Source of the DNA: an uncultured Succinivibrionaceae bacterium
GTDB taxonomy: Bacteria > Pseudomonadota > Gammaproteobacteria > Enterobacterales > Succinivibrionaceae
DNA: 56,154 nucleotides
Assembly (NCBI GenBank): GCA_944390105.1
Contig: CALXOV010000031.1
Span: 1 to 56,154 of the forward strand
Direction: 5' to 3'
The notes beneath the pieces were generated by a model, which saw only the letters and a list, made by a program, of their open reading frames with translations, was not told the origin of the DNA and ran no database searches. The translations under genes and the position numbers were made by a program. Below, in pieces: positions 1 to 9,128 of this stretch. The stretch's first letter is position 1. Each line of letters starts with the position of its first letter.

Positions 1-144
1 GCCATAATCAAAACTTCGCCAATACTCTCTTACATGAGTTAGACTATAGCAAAAACATGGCAATTTATAAATATATCTTTTTGTTATTTGAATAAATTCA
101 CTATCAAAAACCTACAGTTTACAAAAATCACTGCCGATCCTAAA

Positions 145-230
145 ATGACTAAGTGGCAACCCCTACGGGTCCCCCCTGCCGCTTTCATCCCTACGCTAAA
201 AGCATAGGGAATTTCGCGGCATTTAGTTAA
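145..230 (+). mobile_element. IS200/IS605-type right end (mini-element remnant)
   Basis: A short non-coding element starts at an ATGA (145-148). It contains a stem-loop AGTGGCA/TGCCGCT and ends in an imperfect hairpin (CCCTA 189-193 with TAGGG 205-209) followed by GGGAATTTCGCGGC. The same closing layout, a TTTCATCCC hairpin then GGGAAATT and CGC, ends the elements at 21606-21986 and 47247-47479, so this is read as a right end of the same IS200/IS605-like family. No transposase remains here. Nothing else is seen in 1-317. Confidence 0.5.
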
Positions 231-317
231 GGAACAAATTTAAAAGATGATTGACGCGTTTTTTTAAGAGGACCAATAAACCGCCGCCGTATACTGTTTA
301 CGGAAACCTTATTAATG

Positions 318-890
318 CTAGTCGCGCATACTGCCAATACCGACACGCAGATACATGACCATTGACCAGATAGTCAGTACCGTCGCTACGGAGAGTAGCG
401 CTAAGCTACCATAAATCATCGGCTCATTGTGACGCCAAATCAAACCGGCAATCGCTACCATTTGAATCGTGGTCTTCCATTTACCTACCCAGTTAACCGC
501 AACCTGTGAACGTTTACCGATTTCTGCCATCCACTCGCGCAGCGCCGACACCACAATCTCTCGAGAGATGATGACAATGGCAGGAATGGATACCAACAGA
601 TTAACTCCTTGGAAAAAGAGCGACGATTTAACCGAGTAATATTCAACAATCAGCACTAAAGCTGTGCACACCATGATCTTATCGGCCACCGGGTCAAGAA
701 AGGCCCCAAATTTAGTGGTTTGCTTCAATCTGCGTGCTAAGTAACCATCAAGCAAATCCGTCAGAGCCGCTAAGATAAAGACAAAAGCAGCTAGCATATT
801 GGAGCGTGGGGTAGGCCAATAAAATAAACCAACGAAGACAGGGATCAGCAATACTCTTATGAAAGTAAGAATATTAGGAAGCGTGCACAT
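318..890 (-). CDS. pgsA: CDP-diacylglycerol--glycerol-3-phosphate 3-phosphatidyltransferase
   Basis: This enzyme makes phosphatidylglycerophosphate from CDP-diacylglycerol and glycerol-3-phosphate, the committed step to phosphatidylglycerol and cardiolipin in the inner membrane. The 190-residue protein has the CDP-alcohol phosphotransferase signature: D45, D48-G49, A52-R53, G62, D66 and D70. Four to five hydrophobic segments flank it and the length is normal. The start follows AAGGA about 6 bases upstream of ATG. It lies downstream of the acetyltransferase gene on the same strand with a 282-bp gap, so it may have its own promoter; a TATAAT near 980 on this strand is a possible -10. Confidence 0.95.
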   Translation of the reverse strand: MCTLPNILTFIRVLLIPVFVGLFYWPTPRSNMLAAFVFILAALTDLLDGYLARRLKQTTKFGAFLDPVADKIMVCTALVLIVEYYSVKSSLFFQGVNLLVSIPAIVIISREIVVSALREWMAEIGKRSQVAVNWVGKWKTTIQMVAIAGLIWRHNEPMIYGSLALLSVATVLTIWSMVMYLRVGIGSMRD

Positions 891-1172
891 GTTTTTTCCT
901 TAGAGGACAAATTTGCCACCTGATAACTGCGTGCCGCAGTAGCAAGCACTAAATAATTTTATTATACAGAATGTGCACCCGACCGGATGCCTACCCTGCA
1001 AAATAAGCCTGCTACTTAATCGAAATTTTTAACTGAATGCCGCAACATTCAGTTAAAAAGAACGTAGCGGTCTATCACCGATAGAAAAAAGCGTGCAAAG
1101 CTCATCAGAACGCTCTATATTTTTATCGTTGCATGACAATCTTAGCCAATTATTGAGCGCACTAAATATTCA

Positions 1173-1841
1173 TCACATTCTATCGCTTAATGCAGATCGC
1201 GGATCAGCGATTCTTATCTTACACAATATATCCTGCAAAGTCTGTAAGAAGACCGCAGCATGATAGCCATCGCCGGCAGCATGATGTAGCGACAAGGAAA
1301 ATGGCAGATGCAATCGCTCACCATCCTTACAAAACTTTCCCATGGTAATGACAGGAGCTAAGTAGTTGGTAGCAGGAAGGGCAATATCAAAGCTATCAAA
1401 GTTTATCCACGGGATCATGGAGATGGGAATACTGTACTCAGGTATGGGAGCGGGCAGATAATCTGAATTGTGCTCATAGCGCGCGCGATTATGGTTATAC
1501 GCGGCGACAAATTGTGCCACACCTTTACAATATGGCAGAAATAGCGAGCTAAAGGTTTTTGTCTCTGCATGAAAAAACGTATAGTTTGCCCCTACCTCAG
1601 ACCAGATTGCAGGAACACCGTCTTGCAAGGTCATGCGCATGTTACTACACTGCGGCGCATTGGCCGCCTGCAAAATAGCATGCAACATGACTGCATAAAA
1701 AGGATATGGACAGAGCTTTGCTGCAGATACATCCAGTTTCACGGTAAGGCTGAAGCGTACCGGATTGTCAAGAAACTGCTTTACATGTAAGGCTCGCGGT
1801 TCATCCGCGCTCAAAGGAATAGCATGGGGCAAAATATGCAT
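1173..1841 (-). CDS. Type-A chloramphenicol acetyltransferase family protein
   Basis: The 222-residue protein matches trimeric type-A CAT enzymes, which move acetyl from acetyl-CoA to the chloramphenicol 3-hydroxyl. The active-site motif HHAAGDG is at 186-192, giving the catalytic His187 and structural Asp191. An upstream IPWINFDSFD segment (143-152) corresponds to the CAT substrate-binding strand. There is no strong ribosome site before the ATG. The gene lies between rbfA and pgsA on the same strand, where truB is common in relatives. Family membership is secure. Whether it confers resistance or acetylates something else cannot be told, since chromosomal homologues often have unknown substrates. 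Confidence 0.85.
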   Translation of the reverse strand: MHILPHAIPLSADEPRALHVKQFLDNPVRFSLTVKLDVSAAKLCPYPFYAVMLHAILQAANAPQCSNMRMTLQDGVPAIWSEVGANYTFFHAETKTFSSLFLPYCKGVAQFVAAYNHNRARYEHNSDYLPAPIPEYSIPISMIPWINFDSFDIALPATNYLAPVITMGKFCKDGERLHLPFSLSLHHAAGDGYHAAVFLQTLQDILCKIRIADPRSALSDRM

Positions 1842-1868
1842 AAAAATTCATGAAAGATTGTCAGGCTA

Positions 1869-1910
1869 AAGGAAAACCCGCCATTTAGTTTTTTGTTCCT
1901 GGACGGCGGG
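1869..1910 (-). terminator. Probable terminator after rbfA
   Basis: On the minus strand a CCCGCC (1905-1910) pairs with GGCGGG (1877-1882) and is followed by TTTTCCTTT. It sits just past the rbfA stop and could end the rimP-nusA-infB-rbfA transcript. The loop is long (22 bases), so the call is tentative. Confidence 0.45.
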
Positions 1911-1936
1911 ACAGATGACAGTATCTAAACTGTAGC

Positions 1937-2302
1937 CTAATCAGCAGAATCCTGATTTAAACCGCTTTTAATTAAAGCGTCAAGACGCATCGCATCAGTC
2001 TGCAGACGATCAAAGGCAAAGGTTAACTGCGGCATATAGCGCAACTTTAAGCGCTTAGCTAAGGCGCTGCGGATAAAGCCGGAGGCGGAATTAAGCCCGG
2101 CTAAGCCATCCGCTACTTTGTCATCATCATCAGTCAGAAAAGACACAAAGATCTTAGCGTTTTTTAAGTCTGGGCTGACCGATACTTCGGTAACCGTAGC
2201 CAACTTAACGCGCGGATCTTTAATTTCTTGCTGCAGCAATTGTGCCGTTTCCTGCAGCATCAGGGCCGCTACGCGGTCCTTACGTCCGTATACTTTGGGC
2301 AT
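1937..2302 (-). CDS. rbfA: 30S ribosome-binding factor RbfA
   Basis: RbfA binds the 5' helix of 16S rRNA and helps late 30S maturation and cold growth. The single KH-like domain is clear: the start MPKVYGRKDR, the conserved EIKDPR, and SASGFIRSALAKRLKLR near 75-90. I chose the ATG at 2302 rather than 2320, because the family starts there and AGGAG lies 6-8 bases upstream. It follows infB by 57 bp. That gap holds a perfect CCCGGCTG-type palindrome (2321-2338) followed by T residues, which may trim or partly terminate the message. Confidence 0.95.
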   Translation of the reverse strand: MPKVYGRKDRVAALMLQETAQLLQQEIKDPRVKLATVTEVSVSPDLKNAKIFVSFLTDDDDKVADGLAGLNSASGFIRSALAKRLKLRYMPQLTFAFDRLQTDAMRLDALIKSGLNQDSAD

Positions 2303-2320
2303 AACTGCTCCTAAAAACAT

Positions 2321-2338
2321 CCCGGCTGCGCAGCCGGG
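2321..2338 (-). terminator. Intercistronic hairpin between infB and rbfA
   Basis: A perfect GC-rich inverted repeat fills the short gap after infB. On the minus strand it is followed by ATGTTTTT. It may be a weak terminator or an mRNA-stabilising stem. The rbfA ribosome site lies directly after it. Confidence 0.45.
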
Positions 2339-2359
2339 ACAAGATTTAGCTTGCTTAAC

Positions 2360-4837
2360 TTACAGCGTGCGCTTGATTTCAATGTTCTCAAAAACTTCAA
2401 TTTGATCGCCGACGCGCACATCCTGATAGTTCTTCACGCCGATGCCACATTCAGTACCGGACTTAACTTCCGACACATCATCCTTAAAGCGGCGCAACGA
2501 ATCAAGTTCACCCTCAAAAATCACCACATTGTCACGCAACACACGGATCGGGGCTGAGCGCTTAACCACGCCTTCAGTCACCATACATCCGGCAATCGCA
2601 CCGAACTTAGGATGACGGAACACATCGCGCACTTCAGCAAGACCAATGATCTCCTGACGAACCTCAGCTTTGAGCATGCCGCTCATAGCCTGCTTGACTT
2701 CATCAATCAGATCATAGATCACACTGTAATAGTGCAGATCGACGCCTTCAGTCTCAATCACACGGCGCGCAGGACCATCCGCACGGACGTTAAACCCGAT
2801 GATGATAGCGCTTGAAGCTGCCGCTAAGGTAGCATCGGTTTCGGTAATGCCGCCGACTCCCGAACCAACGATAGTTACCTTAACTTCATCGGTCGCGAGC
2901 TTATTGAGCGCATCTGAGATGGCCTCTACCGAGCCTTGGGTATCACACTTGAGCACCACATTCAACTCAGAGGCATTATTATCCTTGAACATGTTTTCAA
3001 GTTTAGCTTTTTGCTGCTTAGCAATCTTGAGTTCACGGAACTTGCCCTGACGGAACAGTGCCACTTCACGCGCTTTCTTCTCATCACGCACCACAGTGAC
3101 TTCATCACCTGCATCCGGCACGCCGGACAGACCGTAAATTTCCACTGGCAACGACGGACCTGCTTCACTTAAGTTCTGACCTTTTTCATTGCGCAACGCA
3201 CGCACGCGGCCGTACTCAAGCCCGCACAACACCACATCGCCCTTATGCAGGGTTCCTTCACGCACTAGTACGGTAGCCACCGGACCGCGTCCTTTGTCAA
3301 GGCGCGATTCAATAACGACGCCGGCCGCCATCCCCTCGCGCACTGCAGTAAGCTCAAGCACTTCAGCCTGCAGCAAAATGGCCTCAAGAAGATCATCTAC
3401 GCCCTTGCCAGTCTTGGCCGACACCTCAACAAACTGCGTCTCGCCGCCCATACTCTCCGGAACAACGCCGTGGGCAATTAATTCATTGGTCACCCGCATA
3501 GGTTCGGCACCGGGCTTATCAATCTTGTTGATAGCAACAATCAGCGGCACCTTTGCTGCCTGCGCATGCTGAATGGCCTCCACGGTCTGCGGCATCACTC
3601 CATCATCGGCTGCCACTACCAGCACAACGATGTCAGTGACCTGTGCTCCGCGCGCACGCATGGCGGTAAAAGCCGCATGTCCCGGAGTATCTAGGAAGGT
3701 AATACCCGTACCACGAGTTTGCACATGATAAGCACCAATGCGCTGCGTAATGCCGCCAGCTTCACCTGCGGCTACTTTAGATTTGCGGATGTAATCAAGA
3801 AGTGAGGTCTTGCCGTGGTCAACGTGACCCATGATAGTCACTACCGGAGCTCGCGGCTCAGACTTAGCGGCAGTTCGGCGCTCAGCTAAAATCTCCTCTT
3901 CAAGCTCATTTTCCTTGCGTAAAATGACCTTATGCCCCATTTCTTCAGCTACAACCTGCGCGGTGGCCTGATCAATAACCTGATTGATGGTCACCATTTC
4001 ACCAAGCTTCATTAAAGTCTTAATGACTTCAGCGCTCTTGACAGCCATCTTCTGCGCAAGTTCCGCCACCGTAATGGTCTCACCTAAAACCACCTCTCGG
4101 CTAACCGGTGCGGCAGGACGATTAAAGCCGTGCTGCTGCTGATTTAGCTTAGCTGCGCCCTTTGCGCTTTTAGCCGCTTTGCCCTTCGGGCGGCTAGTGC
4201 GACTTTGGGTATCCTCATCGCGTTTCTTATTACTTTGACGGCGCTCATTAGCGCTACTGCGGTGACGTCCGCGATTTTCAGCCTCCCGCTCCTGACGCTC
4301 TTCGGCCTCACGCACATACTGCGAGGCATTACTGTCAAGATCTTCCTTCTCCGCCTCTGCGCGCGCAGCCTCTTCCTGTGCCCAGCGTGCCTCATTTTCC
4401 TCGGCAATGCGGCGATTTTTTTCCGCTTGCTCCGCTTCTTCGGCCTCGAGCTTACGCTGCCGCGATAATTCCTGCTGACGGGCCAACTCAGACTGAGCTT
4501 TAGCTTCCTCGGCTTCGCGCTTAGCCTTGGCTTCTGCCTCACGGCGCTGCTCTTCTTCGCGCAGCTTACGCTCTTCCTGTGCCTTACGCTCAGCTTCTGC
4601 CGCCTGTCGCGCAGCTTCCTCGCGGGCACGTTGTTCTTCTTCTAAACGGCGTTTTTCCTCAGCCTCACGAGCCTTGCGGGCAGCAATTTCATTTTGATCG
4701 ATAACTTTGCGCTTGCGCACTTCAACCTGCACTACCTTAGATTTACCGGTATTGCCGTGCAGGGTTAACGTGCTATGAGTCTTTTTATTTAAAGACATCC
4801 GCTTGGGGGCGCTATCCTTCTTTGCATTATCTTCCAT
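2360..4837 (-). CDS. infB: Translation initiation factor IF-2
   Basis: IF-2 is the GTPase that places initiator tRNA on the 30S subunit. Residues 15-45 are the IF2-associated segment (LNKKTHSTL...[13 protein letters not shown]). A highly charged coiled-coil Glu/Lys/Arg/Ala region covers about 50-225, and the IF2_N fold about 248-305. The G domain has GHVDHGKT 337-344, DTPGH 383-387 and NKID 437-440, followed by domains II-IV. The start has a strong AAGGAGGG 9 bases upstream and overlaps the nusA stop region, so it is trusted. The protein therefore lacks the first N-terminal subdomain (about 50 residues) of the E. coli long form. It is the third gene of the rimP operon, 14 bp after nusA. Confidence 0.97.
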   Translation of the reverse strand: MEDNAKKDSAPKRMSLNKKTHSTLTLHGNTGKSKVVQVEVRKRKVIDQNEIAARKAREAEEKRRLEEEQRAREEAARQAAEAERKAQEERKLREEEQRREAEAKAKREAEEAKAQSELARQQELSRQRKLEAEEAEQAEKNRRIAEENEARWAQEEAARAEAEKEDLDSNASQYVREAEERQEREAENRGRHRSSANERRQSNKKRDEDTQSRTSRPKGKAAKSAKGAAKLNQQQHGFNRPAAPVSREVVLGETITVAELAQKMAVKSAEVIKTLMKLGEMVTINQVIDQATAQVVAEEMGHKVILRKENELEEEILAERRTAAKSEPRAPVVTIMGHVDHGKTSLLDYIRKSKVAAGEAGGITQRIGAYHVQTRGTGITFLDTPGHAAFTAMRARGAQVTDIVVLVVAADDGVMPQTVEAIQHAQAAKVPLIVAINKIDKPGAEPMRVTNELIAHGVVPESMGGETQFVEVSAKTGKGVDDLLEAILLQAEVLELTAVREGMAAGVVIESRLDKGRGPVATVLVREGTLHKGDVVLCGLEYGRVRALRNEKGQNLSEAGPSLPVEIYGLSGVPDAGDEVTVVRDEKKAREVALFRQGKFRELKIAKQQKAKLENMFKDNNASELNVVLKCDTQGSVEAISDALNKLATDEVKVTIVGSGVGGITETDATLAAASSAIIIGFNVRADGPARRVIETEGVDLHYYSVIYDLIDEVKQAMSGMLKAEVRQEIIGLAEVRDVFRHPKFGAIAGCMVTEGVVKRSAPIRVLRDNVVIFEGELDSLRRFKDDVSEVKSGTECGIGVKNYQDVRVGDQIEVFENIEIKRTL

Positions 4838-4851
4838 CTAACGTGCCCTCC

Positions 4852-6327
4852 TTACTGATTGAACCAGCACTTGTTGCGTGCTGCCATAATAATTTCACCG
4901 GCCTTCTTAGCATCTAGGCCTTCAATGTCCTCAAGGTCGTCCGTGGCCTGCTCCGCTAAGCTCTCAAGATCGGTCACGCCATGCTCCATAAGATGCTTGG
5001 CCAGGTCTTCATCCACCCCATCCAGCTGACACAACGCAGTAATGCCTGCGGCCAGAGACTGCTGCTCCTGCGCCTCAATTGCATTGCGCGCATTTTCCTG
5101 CAGCTGCTCAACCATCTCCGGCTCCAGACCTTCAATGAAATCAAATTCTTCAGGCGGCACATAAGCAATTTCATCAAGCGATGCAAAGCCTGCATCTGCT
5201 AGCACTGTAGCGAATTCCTCATCTACATTGAGATTGTCCATAAAGAGCTTAACGGTCTTACCCATCTCAGCCTTTAAATCTTCTTCCATTGAAGATTCGC
5301 TCTTGACCTGCAAATTCCACCCTAAGAGCTGCGAAGCCAAGCGGACATTTTGTCCATTGCGACCGATGGCCAGCGCTAAGTTTTCATCGGCGACTGCTAC
5401 ATCAATGCTGTGAGTATCTTCATTAATAATGATGCGCGAAACTTCAGCTGGCTCCATGGCGTTAGTAACGTACTGCGCTAAGTTCTCATCCCACAGCACC
5501 ACGTCAATCTTTTCACCAGACAGCTCATTGGACACAGCCATTACGCGCGCCCCACGCATTCCAATGCACGCACCGCGTGGATCAATGCGTTTATCCTTAC
5601 TACGCACCGCAATCTTAGCACGCGAACCTGGATCACGGGCCACTCCCATGATCTCAATAATATCCTCGCCGATTTCCGGCACTTCAATGGCAAAAAGCTC
5701 CTTTAAAAACTCCGGTGAAGTGCGCGAGCAGATAAGCTGTGCTCCCTTGCTATCCGAGCGAATGTCTGATAGCAGTACCTTGACGCGATCACCTCGCCCA
5801 AAAGTTTCATGCGGAATAATCTGCTCACGCCGCAACACCGCCTCAGCATTGTTGCCGAGGTCTAGCACGAGGAAATCGCGCCCTTGTTTTTTCACCGTAG
5901 CATTAACCACGTGCCCAAGCAATGCACGATGCTCGGCAATCATCTGCTCACGTTCAGCATCTTTAACTTTCTGCGACAGCACCTGCTTTGCTGTCTGAAT
6001 AGTAATGCGGTCAAAAGCTACCGACGGAATTTCTTCTTCCACGACATCGCCTGCGGCAATCCCAGGGTGATCAACCTGCGCCGCCTGTAGCGAAATTTCA
6101 CAGGCTGGATTCTCAAGCGGACCTTCAGTATCCACGACAGTCCATCGACGGAACGTACGGTAGCCGCCTTCTTTAGGGTCAATAGTCACTCGGACTGCAA
6201 TATCTACTGGATATTTCTTCTTAGTGGCGGTAGCCAGCGCACTTTCCAGCGCCTCAAAAATTTTCTCGCGTGGAATGGCGCGCTCGTTTGACAGCGCCTC
6301 GGCAATTGCAATAATTTCCTTGCCCAT
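4852..6327 (-). CDS. nusA: Transcription termination/antitermination factor NusA
   Basis: NusA binds RNA polymerase and tunes pausing, termination and antitermination. Residue positions below use the longer frame from 6351. In order they show the polymerase-binding N domain (9-135, with PREKIFEALESALATATKKK), S1 (about 140-205), KH1 and KH2 (about 205-350), and two acidic repeats (about 370-430 and 445-495) as in other gammaproteobacteria. An upstream ATG at 6351 overlaps the rimP stop (TAATG). The ATG at 6327 starts MGKEIIAIAEALSNE as in E. coli and has CAGGAGAAG about 9 bases upstream, so I prefer it. Translation may be coupled to rimP. Confidence 0.96.
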   Translation of the reverse strand: MGKEIIAIAEALSNERAIPREKIFEALESALATATKKKYPVDIAVRVTIDPKEGGYRTFRRWTVVDTEGPLENPACEISLQAAQVDHPGIAAGDVVEEEIPSVAFDRITIQTAKQVLSQKVKDAEREQMIAEHRALLGHVVNATVKKQGRDFLVLDLGNNAEAVLRREQIIPHETFGRGDRVKVLLSDIRSDSKGAQLICSRTSPEFLKELFAIEVPEIGEDIIEIMGVARDPGSRAKIAVRSKDKRIDPRGACIGMRGARVMAVSNELSGEKIDVVLWDENLAQYVTNAMEPAEVSRIIINEDTHSIDVAVADENLALAIGRNGQNVRLASQLLGWNLQVKSESSMEEDLKAEMGKTVKLFMDNLNVDEEFATVLADAGFASLDEIAYVPPEEFDFIEGLEPEMVEQLQENARNAIEAQEQQSLAAGITALCQLDGVDEDLAKHLMEHGVTDLESLAEQATDDLEDIEGLDAKKAGEIIMAARNKCWFNQ

Positions 6328-6350
6328 CTTAGTCTTCTCCTGCTGCGCCA

Positions 6351-6839
6351 TTACTGTGGCTGTTTGCGGTTATTAGTAAAATCGGGAACAAGGCGCATCA
6401 GCGCTACGTTTTCAAATGCTAGCTTTATGCTACCTGACTGCTTATCTTCAAGCGTCAACGTACCGTCCTCCTGCAACGCACTGAGTACCCCCGTCAGCTT
6501 GCGCCTGCCCTGAACCGGGATCTTAAGTTCAGCCCGCACTGTTTCCCCAACATAAGCTGTAGCTTGCTCCTTGGTAAACAAAATGCGATCGAGCCCCGGG
6601 GATGAAACTTCAAGCGTATATGACGGAACAATTATATCGGAAGCATCCAGCGCGGGAGAAAGCATAGCGGTGACGTCACCACATAAATCCACGTCAACGC
6701 CCTGCGGCCTATCGATAAAAATCTGCAACACCGCATGATCGCGCCCGCCGCGGTAGCGCACTCCCCATAAAGTCACATCCATCGACTCAATTAACGGCTG
6801 CACTAAGGCTGTGATTCTATCCTCAATCGTTCCTGCCAT
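6351..6839 (-). CDS. rimP: Ribosome maturation factor RimP
   Basis: RimP assists 30S assembly near the central pseudoknot. The 162-residue protein has the usual alpha/beta N domain (IDRPQGVDVDLCGDVTAMLS, and SSPGLDR near 80-87) and a small SH3-like C domain (about 95-155). GAGGT lies 4-5 bases before the ATG. It is the first gene of the rimP-nusA-infB-rbfA operon and lies 30 bp past an intrinsic terminator in its own leader, so expression depends on read-through. Confidence 0.95.
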   Translation of the reverse strand: MAGTIEDRITALVQPLIESMDVTLWGVRYRGGRDHAVLQIFIDRPQGVDVDLCGDVTAMLSPALDASDIIVPSYTLEVSSPGLDRILFTKEQATAYVGETVRAELKIPVQGRRKLTGVLSALQEDGTLTLEDKQSGSIKLAFENVALMRLVPDFTNNRKQPQ

Positions 6840-6868
6840 TGATACCTCATAAATAAAGCTTTACGCCA

Positions 6869-6982
6869 TAAAAAAAGCCCCTGTGCTGGGGCCTCTTTTA
6901 AGTTAAGTTCCACCTGTAAGAGACGGCTGCGACGCCGCCTGCGGTGCAGCTGAGAAAAACCCTTACAGACCTGCACTCTACG
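6869..6982 (-). promoter_or_regulatory. rimP leader RNA with intrinsic terminator (attenuator)
   Basis: Between the promoter and rimP the minus-strand RNA can form a long stem. CTGTAAG (from 6962-6968) pairs with CTTACAG (from 6914-6920), enclosing a GCTGC/GCAGC stem. A textbook terminator follows: GCCCC-AGCACA-GGGGC (6877-6892) and a T7-8 run (6869-6876). The arrangement matches the known gammaproteobacterial rimP-leader attenuators. What switches it is not visible. Confidence 0.65.
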
Positions 6983-6988
6983 CGCGAT

Positions 6989-7017
6989 ACTATAGCAGAT
7001 AAGGTATGCCGTAGCAA
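6989..7017 (-). promoter_or_regulatory. Sigma70 promoter of the rimP operon
   Basis: On the minus strand, TTGCTA (7012-7017) and TATAGT (6989-6994) are separated by exactly 17 bases, placing the start near 6982. The stretch 7020-7456 upstream holds no gene I can support; its longest open frame (7030-7359, minus) has no recognisable family features. Confidence 0.65.
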
Positions 7018-7456
7018 GAAAAAAGCCGCTTAAGTATAGCAGTTACGCACATGTTTGCCAGACTTAGGCCAGATATTACCACCAGGCGTATAGCTGAACC
7101 TCTTTTTGTATAACAGCATTCCTCCAATCCTGCCATTGAAAAGCGGCAAAAACGGGAGCGTCGGAACTTTTGTCTTCAATCCCGTGCACAATATTTTCTT
7201 GATCTGATTTACAATGAAATATTTATGCTTAAAAAACGCTGTTACTGTCGACGGACCTGCCCTAGAGCTACATCCACAGCCCCTGTAACGCACAAGCTTT
7301 TCTGCCAGCCCCGATAACTGATGGATCACTGCACGAAAAATTTTTGCAATTTTCATCAATTCGCGCCAACAGTGAGATAATGCTTATGCACTTATGCAGT
7401 AGATATTTTTCAGCCATTAGAATTTATCTGATAATAAATAGTAAAAGGCTACTAGG

Positions 7457-9025
7457 ATGCGTATAAATTTACCGGTTATTGACCAAGAAACCAAGTTCCC
7501 TGACGATCCGCAGGCAAAGATCATATCTATAACCGATACTAAAGGCATTATTCAGGATGTTAACGACGTCTTTATTCAAGTATCGGGATTTACGCGCGAG
7601 GAATTAATTGGTCAACCACAAAACATTATCCGCCATCCCGACATGCCGCCGGCTGTATTCAAACACATGTGGGATCTGCTCAAAGCCGGGAAACCTTTCC
7701 ACGGCTTGGTAAAAAACCGCTGTAAAAACGGCTCTTATTATTGGGTCGATGCCTTTATTATTCCAATTGTACAGTTCGGTCAGATAGTAGGTTATGAATC
7801 GGTACGCTCACGTGCGCGCCAGGGAGATATCATTCGCGCCACAAAACTGTATAAACGAATGAATAAGCGCCAGAACGTTCCCATGCGCCGCGACTATCTG
7901 CTACCGGGAATGTTCACTGTTTTTGCGCTGTGTTCTTTAGCTGCCCTATTGCATCCTACTTGGTACCTCGTGCTACCCGCAACTTTGGCAGGCATAGGAA
8001 GCTTTGGCCTGCAGGCTGCGCAGAAAAAACGCTTTTTAAGAGAGATCTGTTCTTACTTGCCGCTGCCACCTGATGAAGTCGGACAGGCGACCTACAGTGC
8101 CGAAGGCGGCAAACTCGGGCAAGTGCTCTACGAGGTACGTGCCAGCATACAATATTTTGATGCCCTGCTCACCCGCGTCCAGCAGATGGCGCTCCGCGTT
8201 GAAACAGTGGCACAGCAGAGTTTATCGCATTCTAAGAATAATTCTGATCAAAGCCAGGAACAACTGCGTCAAGCCAAAGCTTTAGGTCAAGAAATGAATG
8301 ATATTTCCAAGACTATTACCGCGATGATGCAGGATCTCAAGGTACAGGTGAAACAGACCGTCAATAATGCGGAAGATTCAGAGGCCGAAGTAACCTCCGG
8401 CAAGCAAGTTGCAGCAGAAACCTTATCGAGTATTCAAGCTTTAGACGCAAGCGTTACAAATATTGCTGACTCCATCAAGGATTTAGCTGAACGCGTTGAT
8501 TCCATTGCGCAGGCTGCAGATTTAATTGAGGAGATAGCCGATCAAACGAATCTCCTTGCTCTCAATGCTTCGATTGAAGCGGCCCGTGCCGGCGAGCATG
8601 GGCGAGGATTTGCGGTAGTAGCCGACGAAGTGCGTGCTCTTGCTCTGCGCACTCGCAAAAATACCACAGAAATTCACCAACTTATCACCAATTTTAAGCA
8701 AACAGCCGATCAAACTGAAGAGGCAGCCATTAAAGGAGAGCAGGCGGCGCGCAGTGGCGTTGAGCAGGTCGATCGCAGCAATACCATGCTTGATAATGTG
8801 CTAACTTTAATGAAGCAGATCCATGCCCTAGCCCAGCAGATGACTGAGAGCATTAATGAACAGGCTCAGACGGCACAGGTCATTACCGATCGCGTCCGCA
8901 GCATGGTGCAGATCTCTGATGAAAACCGCGAAGTCAGCGCCAAGAACCTAGAGGATATGAGTCACTTAAGCACCATTGCTGATGAATTAGGCTCTATGGT
9001 CAGCCGTTTTATGCAACAACGGTGA
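7457..9025 (+). CDS. Aer-like PAS-domain methyl-accepting chemotaxis protein
   Basis: This is a chemoreceptor that probably senses redox or oxygen and signals through CheA/CheW. The 522-residue protein has an N-terminal PAS domain (about 20-115), with the Aer-type stretch [10 protein letters not shown] at 59-68, GLVKNR and YYWVDAF. A hydrophobic hairpin without a periplasmic domain follows (about 148-187), then a HAMP-like link and a long signalling coiled coil. The conserved tip is at about 358-400 ([20 protein letters not shown]). AAAGG lies 8 bases before ATG. FAD binding is inferred from the Aer resemblance. The gene is monocistronic. A GC-rich hairpin follows the stop (9032-9057). Confidence 0.9.
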   Translation: MRINLPVIDQETKFPDDPQAKIISITDTKGIIQDVNDVFIQVSGFTREELIGQPQNIIRHPDMPPAVFKHMWDLLKAGKPFHGLVKNRCKNGSYYWVDAFIIPIVQFGQIVGYESVRSRARQGDIIRATKLYKRMNKRQNVPMRRDYLLPGMFTVFALCSLAALLHPTWYLVLPATLAGIGSFGLQAAQKKRFLREICSYLPLPPDEVGQATYSAEGGKLGQVLYEVRASIQYFDALLTRVQQMALRVETVAQQSLSHSKNNSDQSQEQLRQAKALGQEMNDISKTITAMMQDLKVQVKQTVNNAEDSEAEVTSGKQVAAETLSSIQALDASVTNIADSIKDLAERVDSIAQAADLIEEIADQTNLLALNASIEAARAGEHGRGFAVVADEVRALALRTRKNTTEIHQLITNFKQTADQTEEAAIKGEQAARSGVEQVDRSNTMLDNVLTLMKQIHALAQQMTESINEQAQTAQVITDRVRSMVQISDENREVSAKNLEDMSHLSTIADELGSMVSRFMQQR

Positions 9026-9031
9026 CGTTTT

Positions 9032-9060
9032 GGGGGTGCCCCGTAAAGGGATCCCCCTTA
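9032..9060 (+). terminator. Hairpin after the chemoreceptor gene
   Basis: GGGGG (9032-9036) pairs with CCCCC (9053-9057) around an inner CCC/GGG stem, followed by a short T-containing run. It plausibly ends the chemoreceptor transcript. Confidence 0.45.
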
Positions 9061-9128
9061 CTTCTGACCAAAATTGTTAAATCCAATCTCCTAAAAGTAT
9101 CGACATGACTTTCATGTCAGAGTGTAGT

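Noticed and set aside
4144-4629. A 161-codon frame over the infB charged region
   Set aside because: It is a byproduct of the repetitive Glu/Arg/Ala codons of IF-2 in another frame; Arg/Lys-rich with no family pattern.
7030-7359. A 109-codon minus-strand frame upstream of the rimP promoter
   Set aside because: The composition is irregular (Cys/Gly clusters), no family pattern is recognised, and no convincing ribosome site was found. Treated as non-coding.
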